Source: Phallus indusiatus (taxonomy: Eukaryota; Basidiomycota; Agaricomycetes; Phallales; Phallaceae). Taken from it: 64,000 nucleotides of DNA. The stretch covers positions 322,930-386,929 of the forward strand of contig JAQFWX010000012.1 of NCBI GenBank assembly GCA_027605045.1, given 5' to 3'. Below, one piece after another: positions 23,984-34,832 of this stretch. The translations under genes were made by a program, and so were the position numbers. Positions within the stretch are counted from its first letter, which is position 1, and each line of letters opens with the position of its first letter. The notes beneath the pieces were generated by a model. The model ran no database searches. It was not told the origin of the DNA and saw nothing but the letters and a program-made list of their open reading frames with translations.

Positions 23984-24949
23984 CACGGTCACAATTGGGA
24001 GTTTCGTAAATTGCTGAGTTTGACGGAGTTTGAAAAGAGACAAAAATGCCTCTTTAGCTTTACAGCACCACTGGACCATCTGGACCATTAATTTTGTTTC
24101 ATATCACGCGATCTCTGAAATGCTTTAGCTCCGGATCTGGCTTAATAGATAGGAAAGTTATCGGATCGCCAGGTCTTTGAAAGTCCGTTCGGGATCGGCG
24201 ACGGGCAATGAAAGAATGACCCCCCGTTTCCAACCGGTCCTTGTGAGGTGATGTCCTATGTTGAATCTGCTAATATGTCTTCGCTACGACTTGTATTATC
24301 TCAAATTTCGGTATAAGATAATTGCCGGCTGATATCTCTGCCGGAAATGACTTTGCAGTTATTATTCGAAGTCAAAACCAGACAAGCAAACCAGCAATAT
24401 AATTGATATGAATGACATGTCTCTCTCTAACCAGACGTCTCTAATCTATAAGTTCCCACAAAAAAAATATTGTATGATCTGGGGAAGGTATACGTGGTGT
24501 TAACTTGTGAAGAGCTAATTGACTCTGTAAACGAAAGAACGGATCAAAGGGCGGTGTGTATATCAAAAGGTTATTTGACCAGAGGTCTCATTCTTCGAAG
24601 GCTACATTCAGAAGTAGCAATTCTTATGCTTTGATTGATTTCTTGCTGTTTATACTTGATTTACAAGAAGTTCGAACTGCCAGTGAGACACGCCAGTTCA
24701 ACTGCTAGGCTAAATTTGTCCAGCGGGAGAAACAGACTCAGGACTACGATGCCATTAGTCATATTGTTATATTGGCACTACATTTGAAAGAAACTCTCTT
24801 ATCTCAAATTCATTCATTACAAAGTTTTACTTACGTGTTTATAGTTTTCTGTCGCGCCAGGTCTAGTCCCGGCATGGACGGGTATCTGAATGGCGCCAAT
24901 TTGCCGGCGCTTCACTTTTCTTTACTCCAAACCTGCACAACAGTCACCG
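23984..24949. other. divergent intergenic region
   Basis: About 970 bp between the divergent DUF1308 gene and the gene at 24950. No coding content, RNA gene or repeat was recognised. Confidence 0.5.
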
Positions 24950-26122
24950 ATGTCTAGAACCTCCTCTGCTTCATCACCCCGCACCCTGTTTGATGCTTTG
25001 GATTTATCTCATTTTCAAGAACCCTCAGAAATCAGGAAGAGATTTACCGAATTGGCCGAATGCTTACTCCTGCATCACAAGTTATGTCTCGATTACACCG
25101 AAGGTGGCGCTTCAAATCAGGTTCAGACCTTCGAATTTCAATTGCTAGAAATTGAATTCTACCTATATTTTCCGGATATTCACGAAGATCCGTTCTGTCA
25201 TAGTCATATAAACCAGACAAATTCCGGACAATGGTAAGGTAGCCTTCTACAAAAGAAAACTATGCCATTACGATTCACAAGGTACTTTCATCGTGCCGGG
25301 GCCGGGCAAGCAAAAAAAGACGGTATTTCCAGTTTGGATAAGGCAACAAAAAATCCCAAAACGAGCTGTGGTGGCTATCGCGGAGGGACACGCAAAGGTG
25401 TTGATCTCGTGTTTGGAAACCCTGTCACATCATCCTTTTTTCCATCTTCATCGACAATCCACGGAGGTATTTTATTGCGATCAATGCGGTCCCTTTCCTG
25501 CGAAAACGAGGTCGTGTCAGGGCCTTCATTACTTGTGGATAAGATTCTTGAGCTGACATGCTCGAGAAACATAGCTGAATTGGTCAATGACAAGTTGAAC
25601 GGTCACATTTGCGCCATCGATAATAGTGCTTTAACGGTCAATAAGACCGTAAATCTTTGTTTCCGTCCTTCCCGAAACGATCATCCTGGCTACTTTCACG
25701 GAACTATTGAATGTTCTCCGCGCGTAGGACTGGAGCTCTCTCATCCTTCTGTCATACCCATTTCTTCCAATCCTCGCGTTTCGTTTATTGGAAGAATGTA
25801 TCGCTTTTTTATAAATCCCGAATCCCTCAAAGCAAGCACTCGGTACTACAACCTTGTCCCATATCTATCAAGGGACTTTATTAATCACCTCGGAGAAGAC
25901 ACTATTAGCAAGACAGTCACAAATCTAATAACACAAATTGGAAAAGAAACATTTATTCACCGGGCACGTCTAGAGAAGTACATCACCGCTTTCTCGGATG
26001 GTTATCAACGGAAAGACCTCAAAGGCTTTGTTGGCCCCCCCGGCAAGGGCACCTCTGCTAATCCCATCAAGTTTTTGACATTAATTGGGGTTCTGTGTAG
26101 ATTAGGGTTGCTCGATGGATAA
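24950..26122 (+). CDS. conserved fungal protein of unknown function
   Basis: I do not recognise a defined family. Two exons (24950-25233 and 25282-26122) join in frame to 374 residues with standard GTAAGG donor and CACAAG acceptor. Exon 1 has a helical N-terminal half and ends in a conserved-looking block: LLEIEFYLYFPDIHEDPFCH, then SGQW joined to YFHRAGAGQ in exon 2. Exon 2 carries CGGYRGGTRKGVDLVFGNP, HGGILLRSMRSL, VVSGPSLLVDKILEL, a middle region with RVGLELSHPS, and a C-terminal helix-rich end with LTLIGVLCRLGLLDG. The order (Glu-containing strand, HxDP, YFHR, GG-RGG, G-D, GG-LLR, GPS) suggests an enzyme with a compact active site, and I recall similar Agaricomycete hypothetical proteins. 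No signal peptide or membrane segment. It is 1.5 kb upstream of the 2-isopropylmalate-synthase homologue on the same strand. Confidence 0.8.
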
Positions 26123-27608
26123 TAGAAATCCACGTTGCTTATCATATAGATTCATTCCAAATCAAGTCACGAATATCATGTGCCCTGTTGAATTAACCAG
26201 ATTTCGCTGAATGAGATGGCCATATAGCATCATTTTTTTGAGTACACACATACGGGGTAAGCGGCAACTTTTCACTTGTACATACTTACGTTTCTTTTCG
26301 GGGCACAAGATGTATGTTTTGGATTTTATTTCATCGAACCAGGCAGTCATTCAATGACACGATTTACAGAAGCCTTGGGTTTGTAAATTATGGCTCCAAA
26401 AGTTATAGTTGGTGACTTTGAAATGCGTATATGGTCTTAATGACCGCTTTACTTGGTATTTGGAGAATGTGGAAATTGAATCCCCTTTGTTTTTCGCATA
26501 CACGTTCCTACCTACGGGCGATAGGACATTGGCCAGTTACATAACAACGATGAACAGCTAGCGTTCCATGACACTATTACATCATCTAATTAAAGCTTTG
26601 TTCCCCGACTGGTTGTTGTATTCGTAAATGTTCTCACAGAGCTTTTGTATGTCCGTATCTAGGCACATGTACTGAATTTCGAGCGCGGTCAAAACTCAAT
26701 AAGACACAACGACCGCGTGCACTGAGAGCAGGGAGCTTTCAAGTTGCTCAGTCTCACCTGCATTACTAGGAATCAAATATCGCACACCGGTGCCAGGATA
26801 ATGGAATCGTCATATATATCCATGAATTTGGCATGATCCATATGCTCTTCACGTTCGTAATGTCAGTCTCTTGATCGGTTTTAAATGTATGTACATAGAT
26901 ACGCTTTAATAGTGTCGTGATGCGCGCAAGCCTATGATTGTTTTTTTCTCTCACAGGAGCGGGATTGCGTGGGTGCATTCTTTCAGAATAGCGTATTTTC
27001 GGACCGATAAGTATAGACAGTGATAGATTTATGATAGTCGGTGAATCTTAGAAGCCTGAAAGTCAACTCTTGCTATGAGCGCCTATTCTCGGCAGAGGCT
27101 CTGGCATCTCACTTGCTTCGTCAGGTTCACACGTGTGCAGAGCCGAACTCTTTTCTCTGTTCCTTTCCGACAAATCAGTTACCACCTTCAGCAACAGCAA
27201 GAGAAAAAAATAAAGGATATTTATTTTTTTTCTTTTCTTCAATTTCAGTGTCTCAAAATTTAAATATAAACGATATTATCCTATGATTGGGGTCTCGGAG
27301 TAGGTTTGTTCTTATTGATTTTATATTTACACTTTTCAGGTAATACTCCCGATTTATCGTTATGGACTTCTTAACAACTCAATCATCCTACCCTGTGCTC
27401 ATTTGGATATCCAGAAAATGAGAGCTTGTATTTCCGCAGACAACCATAACATAGTCATTTTCGCGGTATCTTCTTCCGAGGAAAGACGACCGTATGGACC
27501 AAAAACATTCGACCAATATGGGTACAATAATTATAAGGTGTAGTCTATATAAACCCAACTAATCCTCCTTCAAACTTCCATCAAGTCCTTTCGTTGCTTT
27601 CACATATC
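26123..27608. other. intergenic region upstream of the IPMS homologue
   Basis: About 1.5 kb with no supported gene. I scanned it for TGACTCA/TGAGTCA boxes, typical of general amino-acid control, and found none. A TATA box lies near its right end. Short frames, including a minus frame at 26766-26978, are unremarkable. Confidence 0.5.
27546..27553 (+). promoter_or_regulatory. TATA box of the IPMS homologue
   Basis: TATATAAA at 27546-27553 lies 56 bp before the start codon at 27609, a plausible distance for a basidiomycete core promoter. Confidence 0.55.
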
Positions 27609-29957
27609 ATGTCTTTGAGCCCAAAGCTTCCTACTCTTTCTGTATTCCCTCGTCTCTCTCGTCTTCTTCTCAGCCCTCCGCGACACTCGTGTCGGGGATT
27701 GGCAACAGTTTCTGATGCTCCCATTCTGTTCGTGAATGCCCTTTTTGTGTTGTCCGAGAATTGCATACTGATGACGATGCGTTTTCCAAACCTCTTTGAA
27801 TAGTCCTGAGCCATCTCAAAAATACCAGCCTTATACCCCTATACAATTGAACGATCGTCAATGGTCTTCAAAAGTACTTCGTAATGCACCTATGTGGCTT
27901 TCTACAGACCTCAGAGACGGAAACCAAGCCCTGCCCAACCCAATGAGTCTGCAACAGAAACGCAGGTTCTTTGACATGCTCTTGAGAATCGGATTCAAAG
28001 AAATCGAAGTAGCCTATCCGTCCGCTAGCGAAACGGAATTCATGTTCGTTCGGAGTCTCATCGAAGAAAATGTTGTCCCAGATGACGTGTGGTTACAGGT
28101 GCCTCTTATTTTATCAAAATTTCTCATGTGGCTAACAAACGTTTTTCCTTTGCTTTTGGTTAAAGGTTTTGACTCCTTGCAGACCCGAGCTCATAAAGAA
28201 GACATTAGAAAGTGTCGCTGGTGCGAAAAACGTCATTATCCATACATACTTGGGTACCGCTCGGATATTTAGGGAAGTTGTTTTCCAAAAGACGTGTCAG
28301 GAGACCGTCGAGATGGCTAAGAAGAACGTCGCGCTAGTCCGGGACCTTACTCAAGAATATGCGGCACGTTACGGGACAAACTTTCGTTTCAATTTTGGCG
28401 TCGAAGGGTTTTCACAAGCCGAACCCGATTTTGTATTAGAGTTATGTGAAGAAGTGAAGCGGACCTGGGCACGAGCTGAACCGGGCAATCAAAGAATCAC
28501 CTTTAATCTTGCTGCTTCTGTAGAGGTCGCACCGCCGAATCATTTTGCTGATCAAGTACGTGGGATATAGCATATTTGAATTTTCTGTAAGAGGTTTAAT
28601 AATATTGGCCTTTTATTAGGTGGAATATTTCTCTCGCAATATTTCTGAAAGAGAAAAAGTTATTATTAGTGTACATCCTCACAACGACATGGGTATGAAT
28701 TTCAAAATGATAAAAATGCCCTTCTGATTTTTCTCATACAACCTTCTCAGGTACGGCTGCCGCAGCCGCTCATCTAGGTTTGCTGGCTGGTGCCGAGCGT
28801 GTTGAAGGCTGTTTGCTTGGCCACGGCGAACGAACTGGCAACGTTGACTTAATTACAATGGCTCTTAACCAATTTACTCAGGGGATCTCACCACGCTTGG
28901 ACTTCCGCAACCTACCCGCCATCTTGAAAACAGTCGAAGAATGCACAGGCCTACCTGTGAATCCGCGTCTACCTTACTCCGGAAGCCTAGCGTTCACTGC
29001 CTTTTCTGGATCACACCAGGATGCTATCAGAAAGGGATTCCAAGCACAGAAAAAACGTCACGAAGAGAACCGTTTCAAAGGAGAACCACAATTGTGGAGT
29101 ATTCCGTATTTGCCCTTTGATCCCAATGGTGAGTATTTCTTGACTTTTTCGATGGGGGTTCTCAACTTTCCATTTTTTTTTCTCTTTCTCAATCATTCTC
29201 GATAGACATTGGCTGCACTTACGAAGCAATGATCCGTGTCAACAGCCAGAGCGGAAAAGCTGGAGTAACCTCTTTACTCGATCAGGCACTTTCCATCAAA
29301 CTGCCGCGTGAAATGCAAGCTGCATTCTACAAAATCGTTCAAAGGGAAGCTGAGAGAACTGGAAAGGAAGTTTCCATTCGTACCATTGTTCGCCTGTTTC
29401 GTCAAACGTATCGGCTTGGTGTTGAGCGCTCCTTACCAAGCTACGTAACCTTACAGTCATACCGTATTCTAAACGATCATCGTCGCACGATGGCTCAACA
29501 AAGTCCAGCAACGGTCGCTGTAGAAGCTGATATACAATGTGATGGACTGACCCGTACTATTCAAGGTTCGGGTTCCACTCCCCAACACGCTTTTCTTTCA
29601 GCACTCTCGAATGCATTAAGCGTACCCATGACGCTTCTGGAAAGTCAGGAACACGAAATAGAACACATACCAGGTCAAGAACGACCCATTTCTTTTTCTT
29701 CTTCTCAAAAAGCGACAAACTCTCACACAAGGGACATTGCTTCTTTCTCTAAAATCTCGATTCCGATTTCTCTTCAACAAACCTTTTGGGGTACGGGAAT
29801 CGCAGACGACCCTGCCGAGGCTGGAATCGCCGCCGTGCTTAGCGCAGTTAACCTCGGAATGGATCAACTACGGCCAGAGACTTCGATTGATAAAAGGGCG
29901 TATCCACGTATCAAGAATCTCCCACGTGGTCAACAAAAGCTGATGATGATGGCATAG
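27609..29957 (+). CDS. 2-isopropylmalate synthase homologue with altered pocket
   Basis: Predicted to condense acetyl-CoA with a 2-oxoacid. The first exon is an Arg/Ser/Leu-rich mitochondrial-type leader ([20 protein letters not shown]). The catalytic barrel follows: [20 protein letters not shown] (metal Asp and catalytic Arg), [42 protein letters not shown] (metal His pair), [33 protein letters not shown] and [15 protein letters not shown] LeuA-type C-terminal domain follows ([29 protein letters not shown]). About six introns; roughly 640 residues; intact. Oddities: the usual FSPE strand reads FGVE (28394-28405), FNLPATVE reads FNLAASVE (28502-28525), and GNGERTGN reads GHGERTGN (28819-28842). 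The first two changes replace pocket residues by smaller ones, so a bulkier 2-oxoacid than 2-oxoisovalerate is plausible. It could still be an unusual LEU4; the sequence alone does not settle this. Confidence 0.9.
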
Positions 29958-30741
29958 ATTATATGAATCTTACATATGACCTTTTCTCACTTTTTCTCGT
30001 TGTTTCTATTCATAATTCTCGTTTTGAATTATATTATCGTATTTTTATCGCTTGTACACTCAACTTAAGTTTCCACTCAAACACGAAAAACTCCCACATG
30101 GAACGTGTTTGGGGCTATCTTGACAAATCAGCCACAGGAGCATATAAACCCCAGGAATCACCCGTGGCAGCAGCAGTGACAACGGGACGATCAGCGAGAG
30201 AATTCAATAATCTAATATTCGAATTTTCCTCCCATAATATTTTACAATTCTGGATGCGTCTTAGTCACCCCAGTCAAGGGAAAAACGACTACCATCCAAG
30301 GCATGTATAATACGCTTAGTACAGCCTAATCTTTTTAAATGGGGAAACACGGACTATAGATTGCACACAGAGTTAATCGTCATTAGAAGTAACGGAGATC
30401 CCTGATCTAAATAAATTAGAGAGATCGGGTTTGACTTCCTTATAAATATACTCCAGATTGGTTTAAGTAATACTAAATTTTACGTACATTGTACGTAAAA
30501 ATAATTGAATGATTTGACAGAAATTAATCATAAAAAATGAGTGTGGGAGCATACCGCTGAGTTCTTCTCCCTCCCCAGAAGAAGTCCGGTATGTCATCAA
30601 AGATGGTCAATGCGTGTCAATATGAGCCAATGATATGGACAGGCCTTGAACTCCGTTTTTGTTCATCCCTTCCCTAGAACGGAACAATGGACATTGTCTC
30701 CGATTGTTCTTGTTCTGACACCACTTCGTTTGACTTTCTCT
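29958..30741. other. intergenic region between IPMS and isomerase homologues
   Basis: About 780 bp between two tandem genes. Contains a perfect inverted repeat at 30478-30500. The 115-codon frame at 29963-30310 has no recognisable content. Confidence 0.5.
30478..30500. repeat. perfect 10-bp inverted repeat with 3-bp spacer
   Basis: TTTTACGTAC at 30478-30487 and GTACGTAAAA at 30491-30500 are exact reverse complements separated by ATT. It lies about 240 bp upstream of the isomerase homologue and could bind a dimeric factor; that is a guess. Its TTTTACGTA half resembles the palindrome at 10224-10243. Confidence 0.5.
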
Positions 30742-33682
30742 ATGACCACGGAAACACCAAGAACCTTGTACGAGAAGATATGGGAGTAAGTTCTTGTTTT
30801 TGTTTGTTCCCAAAACGATCTCAATAATTAACATCCTTTAGCGAGCATACAGTGTGAGTTGATACTCGTCATCGTTAACGGCCAATGTATGCCTATTGTC
30901 AAATGAACATAGTTGTCGTCAAGAAGATGGTCCCACCTTGTTATACATCGATAGGTGATTCGTAAAAAGGTTCAATGCGATTGAATCCCAACTGACACAG
31001 TTCAAGGCATATCATACATGAAGTGACGACCGCTCAGGCTTTTAAAAGCCTGTATGTTGAGATATGATGAATTTGCGAAATGCTGTTCTGATTGGTCCAA
31101 AGCCGAGATAACAATCGGATTGTTCGTCGTCCAGACTTGACGCTGGCAACGGCAGATCACATCGTCCCGTGAGTCAGCTTGATCCTAGTTTGTACCATGC
31201 CAAGCGTTCTTATAATCGGACGACGTCCAGAACCAAGTCTCGAAAGCAGTTGTCTCAACAAGATTACTACAAAGATGATCCCAAGGCGAAAGAGCTGTGC
31301 AGTGCTCTTGAAAAAAATGCTCTAGATTTTGGCTTGCATCTATTCTCCTTGAACGACAAGCGCCAAGGTAAGAGCTGCGAGCGTTGTTATCCCGGCTAAA
31401 TTCATCACTCGTTTCCAGGAATCGTACATGTCATCGCGCCTGAACAAGGCTTCATTGTAAGAGCTTCTGAGCGTTTGACTTTGGCTAAAATATCTTGACA
31501 CAATTAAATTTCAGCTCCCAGGAACGACTTGCGTTTGCGGAGATTCCCATACCTCTAGTATAGATTTTCTTGTTCTACGATTTCTAAATGAACTGACGCA
31601 AATTAAATAAAGCGCACGGTGCGTTCGGAGCCTTGGCATTCGGAATTGGCACCTCGGAAGTCGAACATACTCTTGCCACCCAAGCGCTTTGGCAGCGAAA
31701 GAGCAAGAACATGCGGATATCTGTCGAAGGAGAGCTCCATCAAAGTGTTTCCTCGAAAGATATTATTTTACACATTATTGGAAGAATTGGGACAGCGGGA
31801 GGAACGGGTAGGTTTTGCTGTTCAGCTCTTGCTGCGTCGGAAAAAAAAGCTGAGAATGACGGAACAGGCTGCGTAATAGAATATGCGGGTTCTGTTATTC
31901 GAAACTTGTCGATGGAGGCAAGAATGAGTATTTGGTGAGATGATTCGAAGCTAGATCTTTGATGCATCGTGGACTTAACGCATCCAGTAACATGTCAATA
32001 GAAGCCGGAGCAAGAGCTGGAATGATCGCACCCGACGAGATAACTCTAAATTTCTTAAAAGGCTTGCCGTTCGCTCCAAGATCAGGCAACGAATGGGATA
32101 AAGCCGAAAATCATTGGAGATCGCTCTATAGCGATAAGGAAGCTAAATTTGATATTGATATTACATTTGATGCGGCTGAAATTGCACCCTGTGTCACCTG
32201 GGGAACTTCTCCTCAGGACGTCGTTCCCATTATCGGCTCCGTTCCTCATCCCGAATCGTTCCAAGATCCCCATAGACAAAGTGCGGTGCAACGCTCGCTT
32301 GCGTATATGAATCTTCAACCGGGGACACGCATGGAAGACATCGCTATAGATAAAGTTTTTATGGGATCTTGTACGAATAGCCGCATAGAAGATCTTCGTT
32401 CGGTAGCCTCAGTTATCTTGGCGGCGGGACCTGATGCTCGCGTCCCACCGAATGTGCGTGCGTTGATCGTCCCAGGGTCTGGAATGGTAAAGCAACAGGC
32501 CGAAGCGGAAGGCCTTGACATAATTTTCGAACGGGCAGGTTTTGATTGGAGGGAAGCGGGATGCTCAATGTGTTGCGGCTTAAACCAAGATAGGTTAAAA
32601 GTCGGAGAAGTAAGCATTTAACCGTTATCAGCTTTTTCGTGCGATCTCGTGATATCTGATTTCATTTGACAGAGGTGTGCGTCCACGAGTAATCGTAACT
32701 TTGAGGGGCGCCAAGGAAGCGGTAGCAGAACACATCTGCTAAGTCCGGTCATGGCGGCTGCAGCGGCTCTGAATGGCAAGTTAACCGATGTGCGAAAGTA
32801 CGGCATTTTGCCACGGATGCCCGACCATTCAAGGAAACAGCATTCATCGATCTCTACGAACCTTCATACTGGGAAAAGTATGTTTACGAGAGAGGAAAAT
32901 ACGCCACCTTCCAAGGATCATCAGCAACCTATCCAAGAAGGGAAAGAGTCCGTCAAGTTTGTAACTCACCGTGGAATCGCTGCGCCACTTTCTATGGAGA
33001 ACATTGACACAGATGTCATAATTTCTGTTCAATTTCTAGCTGAGGTTACACGAAGCGGTTATGGAAAATATCTTTTCCATGCATTACGGTTCTCTCCTGC
33101 CACGGGTGAAAAGACAGATTTCGTTTTGAACCGGGTACCTTATGATAAGTCATCCATCATCGTTTGCACAGGTCGTAACTTCGGATGTGGGAGCAGCCGT
33201 GAAGCTGCTGTATGGAGTTTGTACGCATACAAACCTTTGTTCCCTTTTTCGAAGAATGATCGTTGCTGATTCACTCCATTAGCAAAGAGTTCGGAATTAA
33301 ATGCATAATTGCACCCAGTTTCGGAGAGATATTCGAAAACAACTGTTTCAAGAATGGAGTTCTTCCTATTATCCTTCCACTTGCACAATGCGAGGAACTC
33401 CGGGCAGACGCAGAGGCGGCTTTACAGTTGGAAATAGATTTGGCCGCTTTGGAAATCCGTAGGACTGAACCAAGATCGACCATTTGTTTCCACATCGATC
33501 CATTCCGACGACATTGTTTGCTTCAGGGGCTAGACGATATTGGTTTGACGATAGAAAGACTCGGGGAAATTGAACAATTCGAAGAGAATAGAAAGGCGAA
33601 ATTTCCGTGGATTGATGATATTCCTCCACCTTCTCGAACAAAGTTGTGGAATCAAGGATATGAAGAAGCTTACGAATGGTAA
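30742..33682 (+). CDS. isopropylmalate isomerase homologue (aconitase family, LEU1-type)
   Basis: Predicted [4Fe-4S] hydro-lyase moving a hydroxyl from C2 to C3 of a 2-alkylmalate. Exons read [122 protein letters not shown] and [13 protein letters not shown]. The cluster Cys residues in GSCTN and GCSMC are all present. The swivel domain follows at about 32960-33682 ([36 protein letters not shown]). About 760 residues in one chain, as in fungal Leu1; no targeting leader. Oddities: the near-invariant PKQFL reads SVQFL (about 33027-33041), and SREHAPWAL reads SREAAVWSF (33195-33220). With the synthase changes this argues for a different substrate. The start codon at 30742 opens a complete first exon. 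Confidence 0.92.
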
Positions 33683-34832
33683 TTGAAATAGCGGACAATC
33701 GCGTACCTGTATATTTTTCCTACAGGAATTTATGCAATCCTTAAAAGGATCATTCTTTTTAGATATTATCAACATCAATACATAAAGTGCTTACTATATC
33801 TACCTTTGATGAAAGCTCTATTAGCTTGACCTTTGAGAAGGGCCCGGGTGCTAGTCTTATAAATACGTTTGCAGCCAAACTTGATTGAGCACAACGCCGA
33901 TCAGAAGTGGTGTGAAATCCTAGTACGTTTGTCGATGCTTATCCCCTTCGAGCCATCGCATAGCTTTACTTATGTTTTAAGATGTAAGAAGTCCATATAT
34001 GTGGCAAAAACCATCTCTCACGCGTTTAAGTAGTTCCTCTGAGACAAAGAAAAAAAATTATCAATAGGGAATATCTTCTTCTCTGAGACCTTACCATAAG
34101 TTGATTCTTTCCATTATCCAACGGACGCCTTGGAAACGGGGTACATTCATACGTCCTTCTAACCAATGTACTTACCTGCCCGTGAGTATTTTGACAGTGT
34201 GATTAAGCCACCACTTACGCAGTAGCTTCGTTGAAGGTTTTGATCATTTATACAACGAAGACCGGGACCACGTTATCGACAAGGGTATGATCTACATAAC
34301 ACCCTGTATAATGAGTTATTTTATCATCGAGGTTATGGCTTGAGATTTTATATCGCCGAGAAGAAATCCACCTTAACACGGTTTTTTGAGAAGATGTAAC
34401 CCGAACTTCGCACAAATTTTTCAAGCTAAGCGTCTAGCTCTCTCTGTCCCACAGCAAATTGGGAATTTGATACGCGTCGATGCAATCGTAATCTGTATTC
34501 TGAAAAAAAAAACCATGAATGACAATAAATCGGACCCATACTAAATAAACAATGTCATCCAGAAAAGCTACCTGGTTGAAATTAGGTGTTATTTCTACAG
34601 ATGTGGAGAGTTATCCAAAGTCGCAGAGGAGTGTTAGGCAATTAGAGTAAGACGAAACTTCTGCGGAGGCGTCGGAAGTTCTGTCAAGGTTGCTAAAAAA
34701 ATTGATAGCGTCACGGTTGACAACGTTGAACGTTGACAGCGAAAACAGGTTACGTAAGGTGAAAATCCGGCAATCCCCGGGCACGGACCTGTGACGCTGC
34801 CGACCTTCTCAAGATCCGTGCGACAACTGGGA
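33683..34832. other. intergenic region
   Basis: About 1.15 kb. No gene is supported; a run of A near 34503 and ordinary AT-rich sequence. No TATA box was noted close to the aldehyde dehydrogenase start. Confidence 0.5.

Noticed and set aside
32082..32617. Minus-strand frames inside the isomerase homologue
   Set aside because: Shadows of the coding strand; no independent motifs.
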